Of a DNA stretch of 64,000 bases, positions 47,847-57,967 are shown in pieces. Source of the stretch: Vibrio coralliirubri (GTDB lineage: Bacteria; Pseudomonadota; Gammaproteobacteria; Enterobacterales; Vibrionaceae). Numbering within the stretch: the stretch's first letter is position 1; every line of letters begins with the position of its first letter. The translations under genes and the position numbers were made by a program. A model generated the notes under the pieces. It saw only the letters and a program-made list of their open reading frames with translations. It did no database searches and had not been told where the DNA came from. The DNA is taken from positions 1 through 64,000 of the forward strand of contig NZ_AP025470.1 of the NCBI RefSeq assembly GCF_024347375.1. The letters are read 5' to 3'.

Positions 47847-47862
47847 ATGTATAAATACCCAG
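47847..47862 (+). promoter_or_regulatory. Degenerate LexA-like box before uvrD
   Basis: ATGTATAAATACCCAG matches the E. coli uvrD SOS box (CTGTATATATACCCAG) at 14 of 16 positions, but loses the first C of CTGT and the right half is CCAG. Located 15 bases before the ATG. Weak but positionally conserved. Confidence 0.4.
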
Positions 47863-47877
47863 TAGTGAGCATATCCA

Positions 47878-50052
47878 ATGATAGATCCTTCGCTTTTACT
47901 CGACGGCCTAAACGATAAACAACGTGAGGCGGTCGCGGCACCTTTAGAAAACCTACTTATTCTGGCAGGTGCAGGCAGTGGTAAAACGCGAGTGTTGGTG
48001 CATCGTATCGCTTGGCTGCAAAGTGTAGAGCAAGCATCACCGTTCTCTATTATGTCGGTTACCTTCACCAACAAAGCGGCAGCAGAAATGCGTGGTCGTA
48101 TTGAAGAGTTGATGATGGGTAGTTCGTCAGGCATGTGGAACGGCACCTTCCACGGTATTTGTCACCGAATCCTTCGTGCTCACTACCTAGATGCAAAGCT
48201 GCCGGAAGATTTCCAGATCATAGATTCTGATGATCAGATTCGTTTGTTACGTCGCTTAATCAAGGCGCAAAACCTTGATGAAAAGCAGTGGCCTGCCAAG
48301 CAAGCTTCTTGGTGGATCAATGGTAAGAAAGACGAGGGATTACGCCCAAGTCACATTGACGCCTACCATGATCCAATAACTCAAACGTGGTTAAAGATCT
48401 ATTCTGCTTACCAAGAAGCATGTGACCGTGCTGGTTTGGTCGACTTTGCGGAAATCTTGCTGAGATCGCATGAACTATTACGCGATAAGAAACACATCCG
48501 AGAGCACTACCAAGCTCGCTTTAAGCATATCCTTGTCGACGAATTCCAAGATACCAACAACATCCAATATGCTTGGCTGCGTATGATGGCAGGCCCAGAT
48601 TGTCGCGTAATGATCGTAGGCGATGATGACCAATCTATCTATGGCTGGCGTGGTGCGAAGATCGAAAATATTCAGAAGTTCTTGGATGAATTCCCTGGTG
48701 CTTCGACGGTTCGACTTGAACAAAACTACCGTTCAACCAAAACCATTCTGCAGGCGTCGAACGAGCTTATCTCGAACAACACCGAACGTATGGGTAAAGA
48801 GCTGTGGACTGATGGCAACGATGGCGAGCCAATCTCTGTGTACTCGGCTTATAACGAGCTAGATGAAGCGCGTTTCACGGTTAGCAAAATCAAAGAGTGG
48901 CAAGAGAAAGGCGGTGCGTTAGAAGATACCGCGATGCTGTATCGTAATAACGCCCAATCGCGTGTTCTTGAAGAAGCTTTGATTCAAGGTGGTCTACCTT
49001 ACCGAATATACGGCGGTATGCGATTCTTCGAACGTCAAGAAATCAGAGACGCCTTGAGCTACATGCGCTTAATGAGCAACCGCAGTAATGATGCGGCGTT
49101 TGAACGTGTGGTTAATACGCCAACGCGTGGCTTGGGTGATAAAACGTTAGAAACGATTCGTCTTGCAGCGCGTGATCGTGGTGCAACCATGTGGGAAGCC
49201 AGTGTTGCTTTGATCGAAGAGCGAGTGCTACCCGGTCGTGCTGCGGGTGCATTAAGTCGTTTTATCGAGCTAATTAATGCGCTTGAAGATGACACGCTAG
49301 AACTTAGCCTGCATGAACAAACCGACCACGTGATTAAATCGTCGGGTCTGTTTGCGATGTACGAGCAAGAGAAGGGTGAGAAGTCGAAGGCGCGTATTGA
49401 GAACTTGGAAGAATTGGTAACGGCAACGCGTCAATTTGAAAAGCCAGAAGAAGCGGATGAGATGAGCATGCTTACTGCTTTCTTGACTCATGCAGCGTTA
49501 GAGGCGGGTGAAGGTCAAGCTGATGAGTTTGATGACGCGGTTCAGCTCATGACTCTGCACAGTGCCAAAGGCCTAGAATTCCCAATGGTATTTATGGTGG
49601 GTGTCGAAGAAGGCATGTTCCCAAGTCAGATGTCTGCTGAAGAAGCAGGGCGCTTGGAAGAAGAGCGTCGTCTGTGCTATGTAGGCATGACTCGTGCGAT
49701 GGAGAAGCTTTACATCACCTACGCAGAGATGCGTCGATTATATGGCCAGGATAAGTACCACAAACCATCTCGCTTTATTCGTGAACTACCAGAGACATGT
49801 CTGGATGAAGTGCGTATGAAAGCGCAAGTGAGTCGCCCTGCAAGCAGCGGTCGCTTTAGCCAAACCGCCGTGAAAGAGAATTTCAACGAAACGGGCTTTA
49901 GCTTGGGCTCGCGCGTTAAGCACCCTAAGTTTGGTGAAGGTACCATCATCAACTTCGAGGGAAGTGGCCCGCAAAGCCGAGTTCAAGTCGCGTTTAACGG
50001 TGAAGGCATCAAGTGGTTAGTGACGGCTTACGCTCGTTTAGAACAGTTGTAA
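47878..50052 (+). CDS. uvrD: DNA helicase II UvrD
   Basis: UvrD is the SF1A 3'-5' helicase of nucleotide-excision and mismatch repair; it also strips RecA filaments. The 724 residues show motif I AGAGSGKTRVL near 29-39, TFTNKAAAEM, motif II DEFQDTN near 220, motif III GDDDQSIYGWRGA, LEQNYRST, VI TRAMEKLY and a C-terminal Tudor-like KHPKFGEGTI region. Length matches family (720-725). It is divergent from the bufferin-type operon. Confidence 0.98.
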   Translation: MIDPSLLLDGLNDKQREAVAAPLENLLILAGAGSGKTRVLVHRIAWLQSVEQASPFSIMSVTFTNKAAAEMRGRIEELMMGSSSGMWNGTFHGICHRILRAHYLDAKLPEDFQIIDSDDQIRLLRRLIKAQNLDEKQWPAKQASWWINGKKDEGLRPSHIDAYHDPITQTWLKIYSAYQEACDRAGLVDFAEILLRSHELLRDKKHIREHYQARFKHILVDEFQDTNNIQYAWLRMMAGPDCRVMIVGDDDQSIYGWRGAKIENIQKFLDEFPGASTVRLEQNYRSTKTILQASNELISNNTERMGKELWTDGNDGEPISVYSAYNELDEARFTVSKIKEWQEKGGALEDTAMLYRNNAQSRVLEEALIQGGLPYRIYGGMRFFERQEIRDALSYMRLMSNRSNDAAFERVVNTPTRGLGDKTLETIRLAARDRGATMWEASVALIEERVLPGRAAGALSRFIELINALEDDTLELSLHEQTDHVIKSSGLFAMYEQEKGEKSKARIENLEELVTATRQFEKPEEADEMSMLTAFLTHAALEAGEGQADEFDDAVQLMTLHSAKGLEFPMVFMVGVEEGMFPSQMSAEEAGRLEEERRLCYVGMTRAMEKLYITYAEMRRLYGQDKYHKPSRFIRELPETCLDEVRMKAQVSRPASSGRFSQTAVKENFNETGFSLGSRVKHPKFGEGTIINFEGSGPQSRVQVAFNGEGIKWLVTAYARLEQL

Positions 50053-50131
50053 TCCGCTACTTCAGCATTTAGAAAACTGTTTGGTTTTTAAAAACCGTTC
50101 AGCATTTAAAAGTAATCCGCATTAAAAACAG

Positions 50132-50158
50132 AAAGAGCAGCCAATGGCTGCTCTTTTT
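50132..50158. terminator. Bidirectional terminator between uvrD and tpx
   Basis: AAAGAGCAGCC and GGCTGCTCTTT pair around AAT, followed by T residues. Confidence 0.9.
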
Positions 50159-50222
50159 ATTGCTCGGAACCAGTCTAAATAGGTTGAATCGAGCTTAAGG
50201 CATTTCTGCCTAGGAAGAAGAC

Positions 50223-50720
50223 TTACAGTGCTGCAAGTGCAGCTTCGTAGTTTGGTTCTTCAGTGATCTCTGCAACCAACTCGCTGTGTGTTACCACACC
50301 TTTTTCATCAACAACCACAACTGCACGTGTAGTTAGACCAGACAGTGGGCCTTCAGCAATCGCTACGCCGTAGTCTGATGCGAACGCAGGAGAACGGAAA
50401 GTTGAAGCGTGTTGAACGCCTTCAATACCTTCTAATTCGCAGAAGCGACCCGCAGCAAACGGTAGGTCAGCAGAAATACAAACCACAACCGTGTTTTCAA
50501 GCTCAGCCGCTTTTGCGTTGAACGTACGCACGCTCGTTGCACAAGTTGCTGTGTCGATGCTTGGGAAGATGTTTAGAACCACTTTCTTGCCTTCAAGAGA
50601 AGCAAGAGTCAGTTCAGAAAGATCGCCTGCAGCAAGTGCAAAGCTTGGTGCTTGTTCGCCAGTTTGTGGGAATGTGCCTGTTAGTGGTACAGCAGCGCCT
50701 TTGAAGGTAACGTGTGACAT
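50223..50720 (-). CDS. tpx: Thiol peroxidase Tpx (atypical 2-Cys peroxiredoxin)
   Basis: Tpx reduces lipid and organic hydroperoxides with thioredoxin. The 165 residues include the peroxidatic Cys 60 in [15 protein letters not shown] and the resolving Cys 94 in GRFCELEGI, positions that match E. coli Tpx (61 and 95). An additional Cys 81 is also seen. The ATG is preceded by AAGGACAATTC. It is a single-gene unit. Confidence 0.96.
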   Translation of the reverse strand: MSHVTFKGAAVPLTGTFPQTGEQAPSFALAAGDLSELTLASLEGKKVVLNIFPSIDTATCATSVRTFNAKAAELENTVVVCISADLPFAAGRFCELEGIEGVQHASTFRSPAFASDYGVAIAEGPLSGLTTRAVVVVDEKGVVTHSELVAEITEEPNYEAALAAL

Positions 50721-50881
50721 GAATTGTCCTTAGTTTAATTATGGTTATGAAACTAGTTGAGCCTAGTTCGACTTACGTTACTCTGAAGTGGTTAAGAAGT
50801 GAATGCTTTAAATGTCAGAATTGTAATCAAAGGTCTTTGATTTATTTGCTGACAAGGGAATAAATGAAACGGCAGATAAAG

Positions 50882-50913
50882 AAAAACCCCGAGAGCTTGC
50901 GCTCATCGGGGTC
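50882..50913 (-). terminator. Terminator of the CsrB-family RNA
   Basis: Minus-strand CCCCGA-TGAGC and GCTC-TCGGGG pair around GCAA, with one bulge, followed by TTTTTC. Confidence 0.9.
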
Positions 50914-51330
50914 TATAGTCTTACTCGCAGCAATCCGGCTACTAAGTGTGCTCCATGCATCAAATCCATGATAGTGTGCTGTTATCCTTCAGCGTATTCC
51001 TTTCGTCGCCTTCCTAGCGGTGTCCTTGATCTTATCCTGATCTGCCAACAATCCTCGTTAGCGCGCGTCACTTGTTCCTTGAGCGGTGTCCTTTACATCA
51101 TCCTGATGTTCAGTCCTTTCCTCGTCCAGAGGTGTCCATTGTCTTTCCTTAGTAGCAACCATCCTAGTTACTATTGCGTCCATTCAATGTCCATTTCGCT
51201 ATCCATGCCGATTATTCATCCTGAGTAATCGAATCTTCATCCTGAAGATAACCAAGTCCTTGGCGTTTCCTGTTCCGTGTCAGCATCCTTCCGACACCAT
51301 TCATATTACCGATTCCTTATTTATCAGCAA
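50882..51330 (-). ncRNA. csrB: CsrB-family regulatory RNA
   Basis: On the minus strand this 440-base stretch carries about 28 GGA triplets, mostly as AGGA, TGGA or AAGGA in loops of small hairpins (for example CATCAGGATGATG and GATCAGGATAAGATC), the signature of RNAs that sequester CsrA/RsmA. It ends in a strong terminator: CCCCGATGAGC, GCAA loop, GCTCTCGGGG, then TTTTTC. The 5' end is not resolved; 51330 is an estimate from where the GGA repeats begin and from an A/T-rich promoter-like stretch at 51335-51370. A GacA/UvrY-like dyad lies about 130 bases upstream. Which of the vibrio CsrB/C/D copies it is cannot be told. Open frames here are chance. Confidence 0.85.
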
Positions 51331-51440
51331 TGGTGCATAAGCGAATTTCTATATAATTATTTGAATGATAAATGTACGTATCGTTTAATTTCAATTGGTT
51401 ATGTTGTAGGGGTGACTAATTTCGTCATCAAATATCGATA

Positions 51441-51486
51441 TTTACTCACTGCCTTGTGAGAGATCTCGCACAAGGCAGCGAGTAAA
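51441..51486. promoter_or_regulatory. 46-base palindrome with GacA/UvrY(VarA)-like core
   Basis: TTTACTC, CTGCCTTGTG, GAGA then TCTC, CACAAGGCAG, GAGTAAA form a loopless dyad centred on 51463/51464 with only two mismatched pairs. The core TGTGAG-AGATCT-CGCACA resembles the upstream element TGTAAG-N6-CTTACA recognised by GacA/UvrY/VarA response regulators. It is placed between the CsrB-type RNA and ggt, so it could also end the ggt transcript, although no T run follows. Confidence 0.55.
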
Positions 51487-51502
51487 AAGGGAGGATTATT
51501 CC

Positions 51503-53260
51503 CTACTGACCAATGGCTGCACCTTCACGACGAGGGTCTGCAGCGCCTTCTAAACCATCTTTTGTGATGCGAATCGCGTGTAAACCAGAGTTAAGATCGC
51601 GAACGTTGACCTCAAATCCCATCTTTTCTAGCTCAGGTTTGAAGTTTTCCGCTGATGTTCCTTTTTCCAAATCTAAGGTACCGAAGCGGTTTAGGAAGTG
51701 TGGTTGGTTGATCGCTTGCTGAATATCCATGTCCCATTGGGTATGGGCAATGATCGCTTGCGCCACATAACCTATGATACGACTGCCGCCCGGAGAGCCA
51801 ATCGCCATGTAAGGCTTATCGTCTTGCATGATGATGGTCGGTGCCATTGAAGAACGTGGGCGCTTACCCGGCTCGAGTCGGTTCGCGATAGGTTTGCCAT
51901 CGTTATGAGTCTTGAATGAGAAGTCGGTTAGTTCGTTATTGAGTAGGAAGCCTCTTACCATCAAGCGTGAGCCAAATGCGTTCTCAATGGTGGTGGTCAT
52001 CGATACGACATTGCCATCACTATCGACAATGTTGAAGTGGCTGGTGGACGGCAACTCAATAGAAACATCTTGGCTTCTCTGCATTGCGTGATCCCACGGT
52101 GGTGTGCCTGAAGGTGCGCTGTCTAATGCCTTACCTGCGGTAATTAACTGAGCACGTTCTTGCAAATAGTCAGTGTTCACTAACCCTTGGGTAGGCATTG
52201 GCACATAATCTTGATCCGCCATGTACATACCACGGTCTGCAAAGGCTAGGCGAGAAGCGTCTGCTAACACCTGCCAAGATTTCGCGTCGTTTGGCCCCCA
52301 TGATTTAAGATCAAACTGCTCGGTCATTGCTAGGATTTGCCCAACCGTTAACGCACCAGAGCTTGGTGGCCCCATTCCACAAATATCGTAGCTCTCATAA
52401 GCAGAACAAACCGGTTCGCGCTGCTTTAACGAATAAGCGTCGAAATCTTTCTGCGCCAATACGCCAGGATTACCTTTCGCTGTTTGCACAGTATTAATGA
52501 TGTCGGCAGAGATCTCACCTTGGTAGAAGGCTTTAGCACCATCCTTCGAGATAGCGTTTAACGTTGCCGCGTATTCAGGGTTCTTAAGCTGCGTGCCAGC
52601 GGCTTTCGGGCTGCCATCGGCATTGAAGAAGTAGGCTTTAGTTGTCGCAAATCGGCTCAGTCTCTCTTGGTCATTCTCAATCAAGGTGGCTAAACGTGGA
52701 CTGATGGTGAAACCTTCCTCAGCCAACTGAGCGATAGGTTTAATCAGTGATGCCCACTCTAGCTTGCCGTATTTCTGGTGTGTATCCCATAACAGTTGCA
52801 CGGTGCCTGGCGTGGCAACTGAACGACCGCCAACCACGGCATCATAGAATTTAAGCGGTTGTCCGTTTTCGTCTTGGAATAGACGTGGTGTGGCATCAAG
52901 CGGCGCAGTTTCACGGCCATCGTAGGTTTTGAGTTGCTTGTCCTTGCCATCAAAATAGACAAGGAACGCGCCGCCACCAATACCTGATGACTGAGGTTCC
53001 ACTAAGCCAAGCATAAGCTGCACGGCAACCATGGCGTCAATTGCGTTACCACCACGAGCAAGTACATCAGCACCGGCTTGTGTTGCAAGAGGGTTGGCTG
53101 CGGTGACCATCCAATCATTGGCTTTAACGAGTTGTTTGGTTTCTAAACCACTACTTTGTTCGGGTGCGACGGAATCGGCAGCTTGATTTGCCCAACTGAC
53201 GTGAGAGGCAAAAAGTAGGGTAGAAGTGGCGAGGGTTGTTAGTTTTGTTTTCCACTGCAT
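51503..53260 (-). CDS. ggt: Gamma-glutamyltranspeptidase
   Basis: Ggt hydrolyses or transfers the gamma-glutamyl group of glutathione and glutamine in the periplasm. The 585-residue precursor has a signal peptide (MQWKTKLTTLATSTLLFASH to about residue 24). Autocleavage would fall before the catalytic Thr 406 (LPS-TSHFNIVDSDGNVVS), giving large and small subunits. Conserved NGGGAFL-like SSGIGGGAFLVYFD, AFGSRLM and GSPGGSRI oxyanion motifs are present. It is a single-gene unit. Confidence 0.96.
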   Translation of the reverse strand: MQWKTKLTTLATSTLLFASHVSWANQAADSVAPEQSSGLETKQLVKANDWMVTAANPLATQAGADVLARGGNAIDAMVAVQLMLGLVEPQSSGIGGGAFLVYFDGKDKQLKTYDGRETAPLDATPRLFQDENGQPLKFYDAVVGGRSVATPGTVQLLWDTHQKYGKLEWASLIKPIAQLAEEGFTISPRLATLIENDQERLSRFATTKAYFFNADGSPKAAGTQLKNPEYAATLNAISKDGAKAFYQGEISADIINTVQTAKGNPGVLAQKDFDAYSLKQREPVCSAYESYDICGMGPPSSGALTVGQILAMTEQFDLKSWGPNDAKSWQVLADASRLAFADRGMYMADQDYVPMPTQGLVNTDYLQERAQLITAGKALDSAPSGTPPWDHAMQRSQDVSIELPSTSHFNIVDSDGNVVSMTTTIENAFGSRLMVRGFLLNNELTDFSFKTHNDGKPIANRLEPGKRPRSSMAPTIIMQDDKPYMAIGSPGGSRIIGYVAQAIIAHTQWDMDIQQAINQPHFLNRFGTLDLEKGTSAENFKPELEKMGFEVNVRDLNSGLHAIRITKDGLEGAADPRREGAAIGQ

Positions 53261-53351
53261 GATCTTCTCCTTTTAATATGCAGAGCTAGATTGGCAGTGG
53301 AAAGATTAGATAGCCAGTGCGTTGTTAACGAATTGTAATCTTGATTCGAAT

Positions 53352-54014
53352 TTAAGCGATTAAACCGGACAGCGACTGCCAAAGAATACTCACGCCAATC
53401 AGGCTGAATACCACGCCACATAAGCCATCGATGTATACCGTTGCTTCGCTAAGTTTCTTCTGTAGAGCCTTAGTCGAAAGCATCCACGCCAGTAGTGAAA
53501 ACCAAAACAGAGACAGACCGAACAGGATGATAAGCGCAAAGCCTTTACCCGACAGAGACATGTCGGCAGGCACTAAGCTAGACATCAAGCTGATAAAGAA
53601 CACCAAAGCCTTAGGGTTGAGAATATTGGTCGCAAACCCTTTCGAAAATGCCTGACGTTTGTTGGTCAAAATAAGATCTTTGGCATTGACGGTATCGTCG
53701 TCATCGTCGTGGTTCTGAATGATTTGCCAGGTTGCTTTAAGGGCACCGTAGCCTAAGTACAGCAAGTAGCTACCGCCAGCCAATTGGATAATGGCAAATA
53801 GGGTTGGTTGCTGGTGGACTAGGTAACTGATTCCCGTCAGGCTCAGCAATGAGTGCAGCAAGATCCCGCAAGATAAACCAAGCGCAATATACAAGCCTGT
53901 TTGTCTGCCGTGGCGTGTCGCATTTTGCACGACTAACGCAAAGTCTGGGCCGGGGCTCATCAAAGCGATGAAATGGATAGAGGCGAGGGTGATCAGTATG
54001 GTGACTTCGTTCAT
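53352..54014 (-). CDS. LysE/RhtB-family amino-acid exporter
   Basis: This is a 220-residue inner-membrane exporter with six hydrophobic segments. Family marks are the N-terminal FIALMSPGPDFALVVQNATRHGRQTGL and NILNPKALVFFISLM. The substrate (threonine, homoserine, other amino acids) is unknown. ATG 54014 is preferred; the frame also opens at a TTG 12 bases upstream. It lies 97 bases downstream of the AraC gene on the same strand, a common regulator-exporter pairing. Confidence 0.88.
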   Translation of the reverse strand: MNEVTILITLASIHFIALMSPGPDFALVVQNATRHGRQTGLYIALGLSCGILLHSLLSLTGISYLVHQQPTLFAIIQLAGGSYLLYLGYGALKATWQIIQNHDDDDDTVNAKDLILTNKRQAFSKGFATNILNPKALVFFISLMSSLVPADMSLSGKGFALIILFGLSLFWFSLLAWMLSTKALQKKLSEATVYIDGLCGVVFSLIGVSILWQSLSGLIA

Positions 54015-54111
54015 GTCAGTTCTCAATAACGTTGCCGCTATTTTAAATAAGTAATCGTATTGAGCGTAGCTTACCGCGATTTGAAATCGAGCAATTGTAA
54101 ATTATCAACAC

Positions 54112-54906
54112 TTAGTTGATTTGTGAGGGTGGTACGCCGAATGTGGTTTTGAATGCTTTGGAGAAGTGTGCTTGATCATAGAAGCCTACTTGGTGCGCGA
54201 CCTTAGTGCCACAGATCCCAGATTTAATCAGGCGCATGCTCTGTTCCATACGTAAACGGCTCAGCCACGCATAAGGGGTGATGCCCATTCTGTTCTTAAA
54301 GTGGCGTTGGAATTGAGTTGTGGTTAAGCCGCACAGCTCAGACAGTTGCTCTAATCGCACTGGTTGATCCAAATTCGCCATCAAATAGTCTTTGAGTGTA
54401 TCAATCGATTGATTGCCAAGTTTGATGTCGCTCTTCGATCCAAATTTGGCATAACGATCGACGATCGTCGAGAATCCCTCGAATGGTAAGCAATCTTGAG
54501 CGAGTTGGCTGATGTTTTGATTGATTAACAGACCGTGTAAGTTACGTAATTGTAAAAACGCAGCCTGATCGGAGAGGATCAACTCAGAAAAGCCTAATGT
54601 GTGACCATTTTGCTTGGGATCGGCAAGATCTTGAAACCACTGGGGAGAAACTGCAAACACACTGACTTGATAACCCGAATCGAGTTTGGAGTGCCCATCA
54701 TGCAGCTCATCAGGTGGCATGATAACAACTTGGCCTGCACCTACATGATGGCTTGTCCCTTTATAGGCGAATTTTTGCTGCCCTTGGGTAATTAAGCCGA
54801 TGTGAAAGTCCAAATGATAGTGGCGCTGAAAGGCAAACTCTTGGTATTGAGCTTGGATCAGGCTGATATCTTCTGTTGGGGTTGAGTAGTAGTGGACTTT
54901 ATCCAT
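54112..54906 (-). CDS. AraC-family transcriptional regulator
   Basis: The 264-residue protein has an N-terminal cupin-like sensor domain (FQRHYHLDFHIGLITQGQ, GQVVIMPPDELHDG) and a C-terminal double helix-turn-helix with FKNRMGITPYAWLSRLRMEQ and VGFYDQAHFSKAFKTTFG, the AraC signature. ATG 54906 is chosen; the frame opens at a TTG 21 bases earlier. It probably controls the LysE-type exporter downstream; the ligand is unknown. Confidence 0.9.
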   Translation of the reverse strand: MDKVHYYSTPTEDISLIQAQYQEFAFQRHYHLDFHIGLITQGQQKFAYKGTSHHVGAGQVVIMPPDELHDGHSKLDSGYQVSVFAVSPQWFQDLADPKQNGHTLGFSELILSDQAAFLQLRNLHGLLINQNISQLAQDCLPFEGFSTIVDRYAKFGSKSDIKLGNQSIDTLKDYLMANLDQPVRLEQLSELCGLTTTQFQRHFKNRMGITPYAWLSRLRMEQSMRLIKSGICGTKVAHQVGFYDQAHFSKAFKTTFGVPPSQIN

Positions 54907-54992
54907 GGTACAAAAAAGCTTGGTCAAATAGTCATCAATTCAACCAAGCTTATCTGCGTATTAAGGGATTGTCTTGTAAAAAACGATCAATA

Positions 54993-55901
54993 TCACTGTT
55001 TCGCGTGTTTGTTCTTCTTGTTGTTACGCAGGCCATCAAAGCTGAAAATAACCAGTGCTCCCCATATGAAAGCAAAGGTGATCGCTTTATCTGAGGTAAA
55101 GGCTTCGCCGTAGATCAGAACCGCCAGTAAGAACATCAAACTTGGACCGATGTACTGGAAGAAACCGAGTGTCGATAGCTTCAAGCGAGTTGCAGCGCCA
55201 GTAAAACACAGCAATGGAACCGTGGTAATCACACCTGCCGCAACCAGTAACAGGTTAAGTTGCATCGGGTTCATCGATAAGTCTGAGGTCGGGCTATCGG
55301 CAATAAACAATAAGTAGGTTGCGGCGAGAGGCAGCATCACCAGAGTTTCAATGAACAAACCCGTTTGCGCTTCTAAGCTGACTTTCTTACGCAGCAAGCC
55401 ATAAAAACCAAAGCTAAAGGCTAGGGCAATGGCGACGATCGGTACTGAGCCGAAGGCAATCAATTGGATTAATACGCCAATCGCAGCAAGAGCCACTGCA
55501 AACCATTGCAGCTTACGTAAGCGTTCGCCGAGGAAGAGCATCCCAAGTAGCACGTTAATTAGCGGGTTGATGTAATACCCCAAACTGGCATCGAGCATGT
55601 GATTGGAATTCACTGCCCAGATAAAGATCAGCCAGTTAGCACCCACCAAAATAGAGGTCGCTACCAAATAGAGCATTTTGGGTTTTGAGGTCAGGGTGTC
55701 ACGGACTTTACGCCAGCTGCGGCCAATGTGCAGTAAGAAAGCGAGTAGGAAAAAAGACCATACTACACGGTGGCTGAGGATCTCTAATGGGGAAACGTCA
55801 CTTAAAGATTTGAAATATATAGGGGCGATACCCCACATTGTGTAGGCACCGACGGCAAGCAAAACTCCCTGGCGCGTACGTTGTTGTTCTTCCTGTGTCA
55901 T
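54993..55901 (-). CDS. rarD: EamA-family transporter RarD
   Basis: RarD is a ten-helix DMT-superfamily membrane protein, originally linked to chloramphenicol sensitivity; its physiological substrate is not known. The 302 residues start with RQGVLLAVGAYTMWGIAPIY and contain SHRVVWSFFLL and NWLIFIWAVNSNHMLDASLGYYINPL, all RarD hallmarks. It is divergent from recQ, a linkage also seen in enterobacteria. Confidence 0.93.
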   Translation of the reverse strand: MTQEEQQRTRQGVLLAVGAYTMWGIAPIYFKSLSDVSPLEILSHRVVWSFFLLAFLLHIGRSWRKVRDTLTSKPKMLYLVATSILVGANWLIFIWAVNSNHMLDASLGYYINPLINVLLGMLFLGERLRKLQWFAVALAAIGVLIQLIAFGSVPIVAIALAFSFGFYGLLRKKVSLEAQTGLFIETLVMLPLAATYLLFIADSPTSDLSMNPMQLNLLLVAAGVITTVPLLCFTGAATRLKLSTLGFFQYIGPSLMFLLAVLIYGEAFTSDKAITFAFIWGALVIFSFDGLRNNKKNKHAKQ

Positions 55902-56080
55902 GCATCTTTCTCTAGCACTGAGTGCTTATTAATAAGATTTATAAGAGAGTTGGTCAGTATAGGAGCGATAACCCTTTTCACCTAACAATTTGCGGTTTAA
56001 TTCGCCAGCGTTCCCCTCTACAATGTGCGACTTGCTTGCCGAAGATGCTTGCTGATTTCATACCTCGATTAGGAACCACA

Positions 56081-57919
56081 ATGACCGCCACTCTGATTGC
56101 TGAGCAAATACCAACTCCCGCGAATGATGCGCAAACCATCTTACAAGATGTGTTTGGCTATCAAAGCTTTCGAGATGGTCAGCAAGAGGTCATTGATTTG
56201 GCCGTTGAAGGTAAAGACAGCTTGGTGATTATGCCGACCGGTGGTGGTAAATCTCTGTGTTACCAAATCCCGGCGTTGGTTCGTGAAGGGCTGACTCTGG
56301 TTATCTCGCCGCTGATCTCGTTGATGAAAGACCAAGTCGATCAACTGAAGGCTAATGGTGTTGCTGCTGAGTGTATTAACTCTTCAATGCCACGTGACCA
56401 GTTGCTGAATGTGTTCAATCGCATGAACTCAGGTCAGCTAAAAATGGTGTATGTATCGCCAGAGCGCGTGTTGATGCGTGACTTTATCGAACGTCTTCAG
56501 GGTTTACCGCTTTCGATGATTGCAGTCGATGAAGCGCACTGTATCTCTCAATGGGGTCACGACTTCCGCCCTGAATACGCATCGTTAGGCCAGCTTAAAC
56601 AGTATTTCCCGCATGTGCCTTACATGGCGCTCACAGCAACCGCCGATGATGCGACGCGTAAAGATATTATCTCGCGCTTGCAGCTCCTAGATCCGCACAC
56701 TTACTTAGGCAGCTTTGATCGCCCTAATATTCGCTACAACCTAGTTGAGAAGCACAAACCCGTGTCACAGGTGGTTCGCTACCTAGAAACACAAAAGGGC
56801 AATTGCGGCATCATCTACTGTGGTAGCCGTAAGAAAGTGGAGATGGTGACCGAGAAGCTGTGCAATAACGGTATTCGCGCCGCGGGTTATCACGCTGGTA
56901 TGGACACCGATGAGCGTGCTTACGTTCAAGAAGCCTTCCAACGCGATGATATTCAGATCGTGGTCGCGACTGTGGCTTTCGGTATGGGCATCAACAAACC
57001 CAACGTACGCTTTGTGGTGCACTTTGATATCCCACGTAACATCGAGTCTTACTATCAAGAGACCGGCCGTGCAGGTCGTGATGGTTTGCCTGCTGAAGCG
57101 ATGATGCTGTTTGACCCGGCTGATATGGGTTGGCTGCGTCGTATGCTAGACGAGAAAGAAGAAGGCCCACAGAAACAAGTTGAGATGCACAAGCTGAATG
57201 CGATGAGTGCCTTTGCTGAAGCGCAAACGTGTCGTCGTCAGGTTCTGCTTAACTACTTTGGTGAGTATCGTGAGAAGCAATGTGGCAACTGCGATATCTG
57301 CCTCGATCCACCTAAGCATTTTGATGCGACCCAAGAAGCGCAAAAGGCGTTGTCTTGTGTGTACCGCGTGAATCAGTCGTTTGGTATGGGCTACGTGGTT
57401 GAAGTGATGCGTGGTATGCAGAACATCCGTGTCCGCGATAATGGTCACGATAAGCTGTCTACCTACGGTATTGGCCGCGACCATAGCCACGATTACTGGA
57501 TCAGTATCTTCCGTCAGCTGATTCATAAAGGCTTATTGTTCCAGAACATCACTCGTAACTCGACTTTACAGTTAACAGAAGAAGCTCGCCCGCTACTGCG
57601 CGGTGAGATGTCTTTGGAGCTGGCTGTTCCTCGTTTAGATACAGCGGTGCGTAATGCTAAGTCCGATAAACTGAGCAGTAAGAACTACGATAAGAAGCTG
57701 TTTGCCAAACTGCGTAAGCTGCGTAAGTCGATTGCTGATGAAGATGGCTTACCACCATACGTGGTATTCAGTGATGCGACCTTGATTGATATGGCTGAAA
57801 TACTGCCTACTTCATACGGAGAGATGCTGGCAGTCAACGGTGTTGGTCAACGTAAACTGGATAAGTACGCAGACCCATTCCTAGATTTGATTCAAGAACA
57901 CATCACCACGCACGGCTAG
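56081..57919 (+). CDS. recQ: ATP-dependent DNA helicase RecQ
   Basis: RecQ is a 3'-5' SF2 helicase for recombination and fork repair. From ATG 56081 (AGGAACCACA upstream) it has 612 residues, matching E. coli RecQ (609). Walker [13 protein letters not shown] is near 55, DEAH box [18 protein letters not shown] near 148, [10 protein letters not shown] in motif VI, zinc cysteines ([19 protein letters not shown]), a winged helix and a C-terminal HRDC domain. The longer frame to 55922 adds 53 residues without similarity. Confidence 0.96.
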   Translation: MTATLIAEQIPTPANDAQTILQDVFGYQSFRDGQQEVIDLAVEGKDSLVIMPTGGGKSLCYQIPALVREGLTLVISPLISLMKDQVDQLKANGVAAECINSSMPRDQLLNVFNRMNSGQLKMVYVSPERVLMRDFIERLQGLPLSMIAVDEAHCISQWGHDFRPEYASLGQLKQYFPHVPYMALTATADDATRKDIISRLQLLDPHTYLGSFDRPNIRYNLVEKHKPVSQVVRYLETQKGNCGIIYCGSRKKVEMVTEKLCNNGIRAAGYHAGMDTDERAYVQEAFQRDDIQIVVATVAFGMGINKPNVRFVVHFDIPRNIESYYQETGRAGRDGLPAEAMMLFDPADMGWLRRMLDEKEEGPQKQVEMHKLNAMSAFAEAQTCRRQVLLNYFGEYREKQCGNCDICLDPPKHFDATQEAQKALSCVYRVNQSFGMGYVVEVMRGMQNIRVRDNGHDKLSTYGIGRDHSHDYWISIFRQLIHKGLLFQNITRNSTLQLTEEARPLLRGEMSLELAVPRLDTAVRNAKSDKLSSKNYDKKLFAKLRKLRKSIADEDGLPPYVVFSDATLIDMAEILPTSYGEMLAVNGVGQRKLDKYADPFLDLIQEHITTHG

Positions 57920-57967
57920 TTTAAAAAAACGATTAGTTTATAGAGAAAGAATAAGGTTGATAGGGAC

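Noticed and set aside
50968..51459. Two open frames (86 and 60 codons) on the plus strand between tpx and ggt
   Set aside because: They are the complement of the GGA-repeat CsrB-type RNA and have no ribosome sites.
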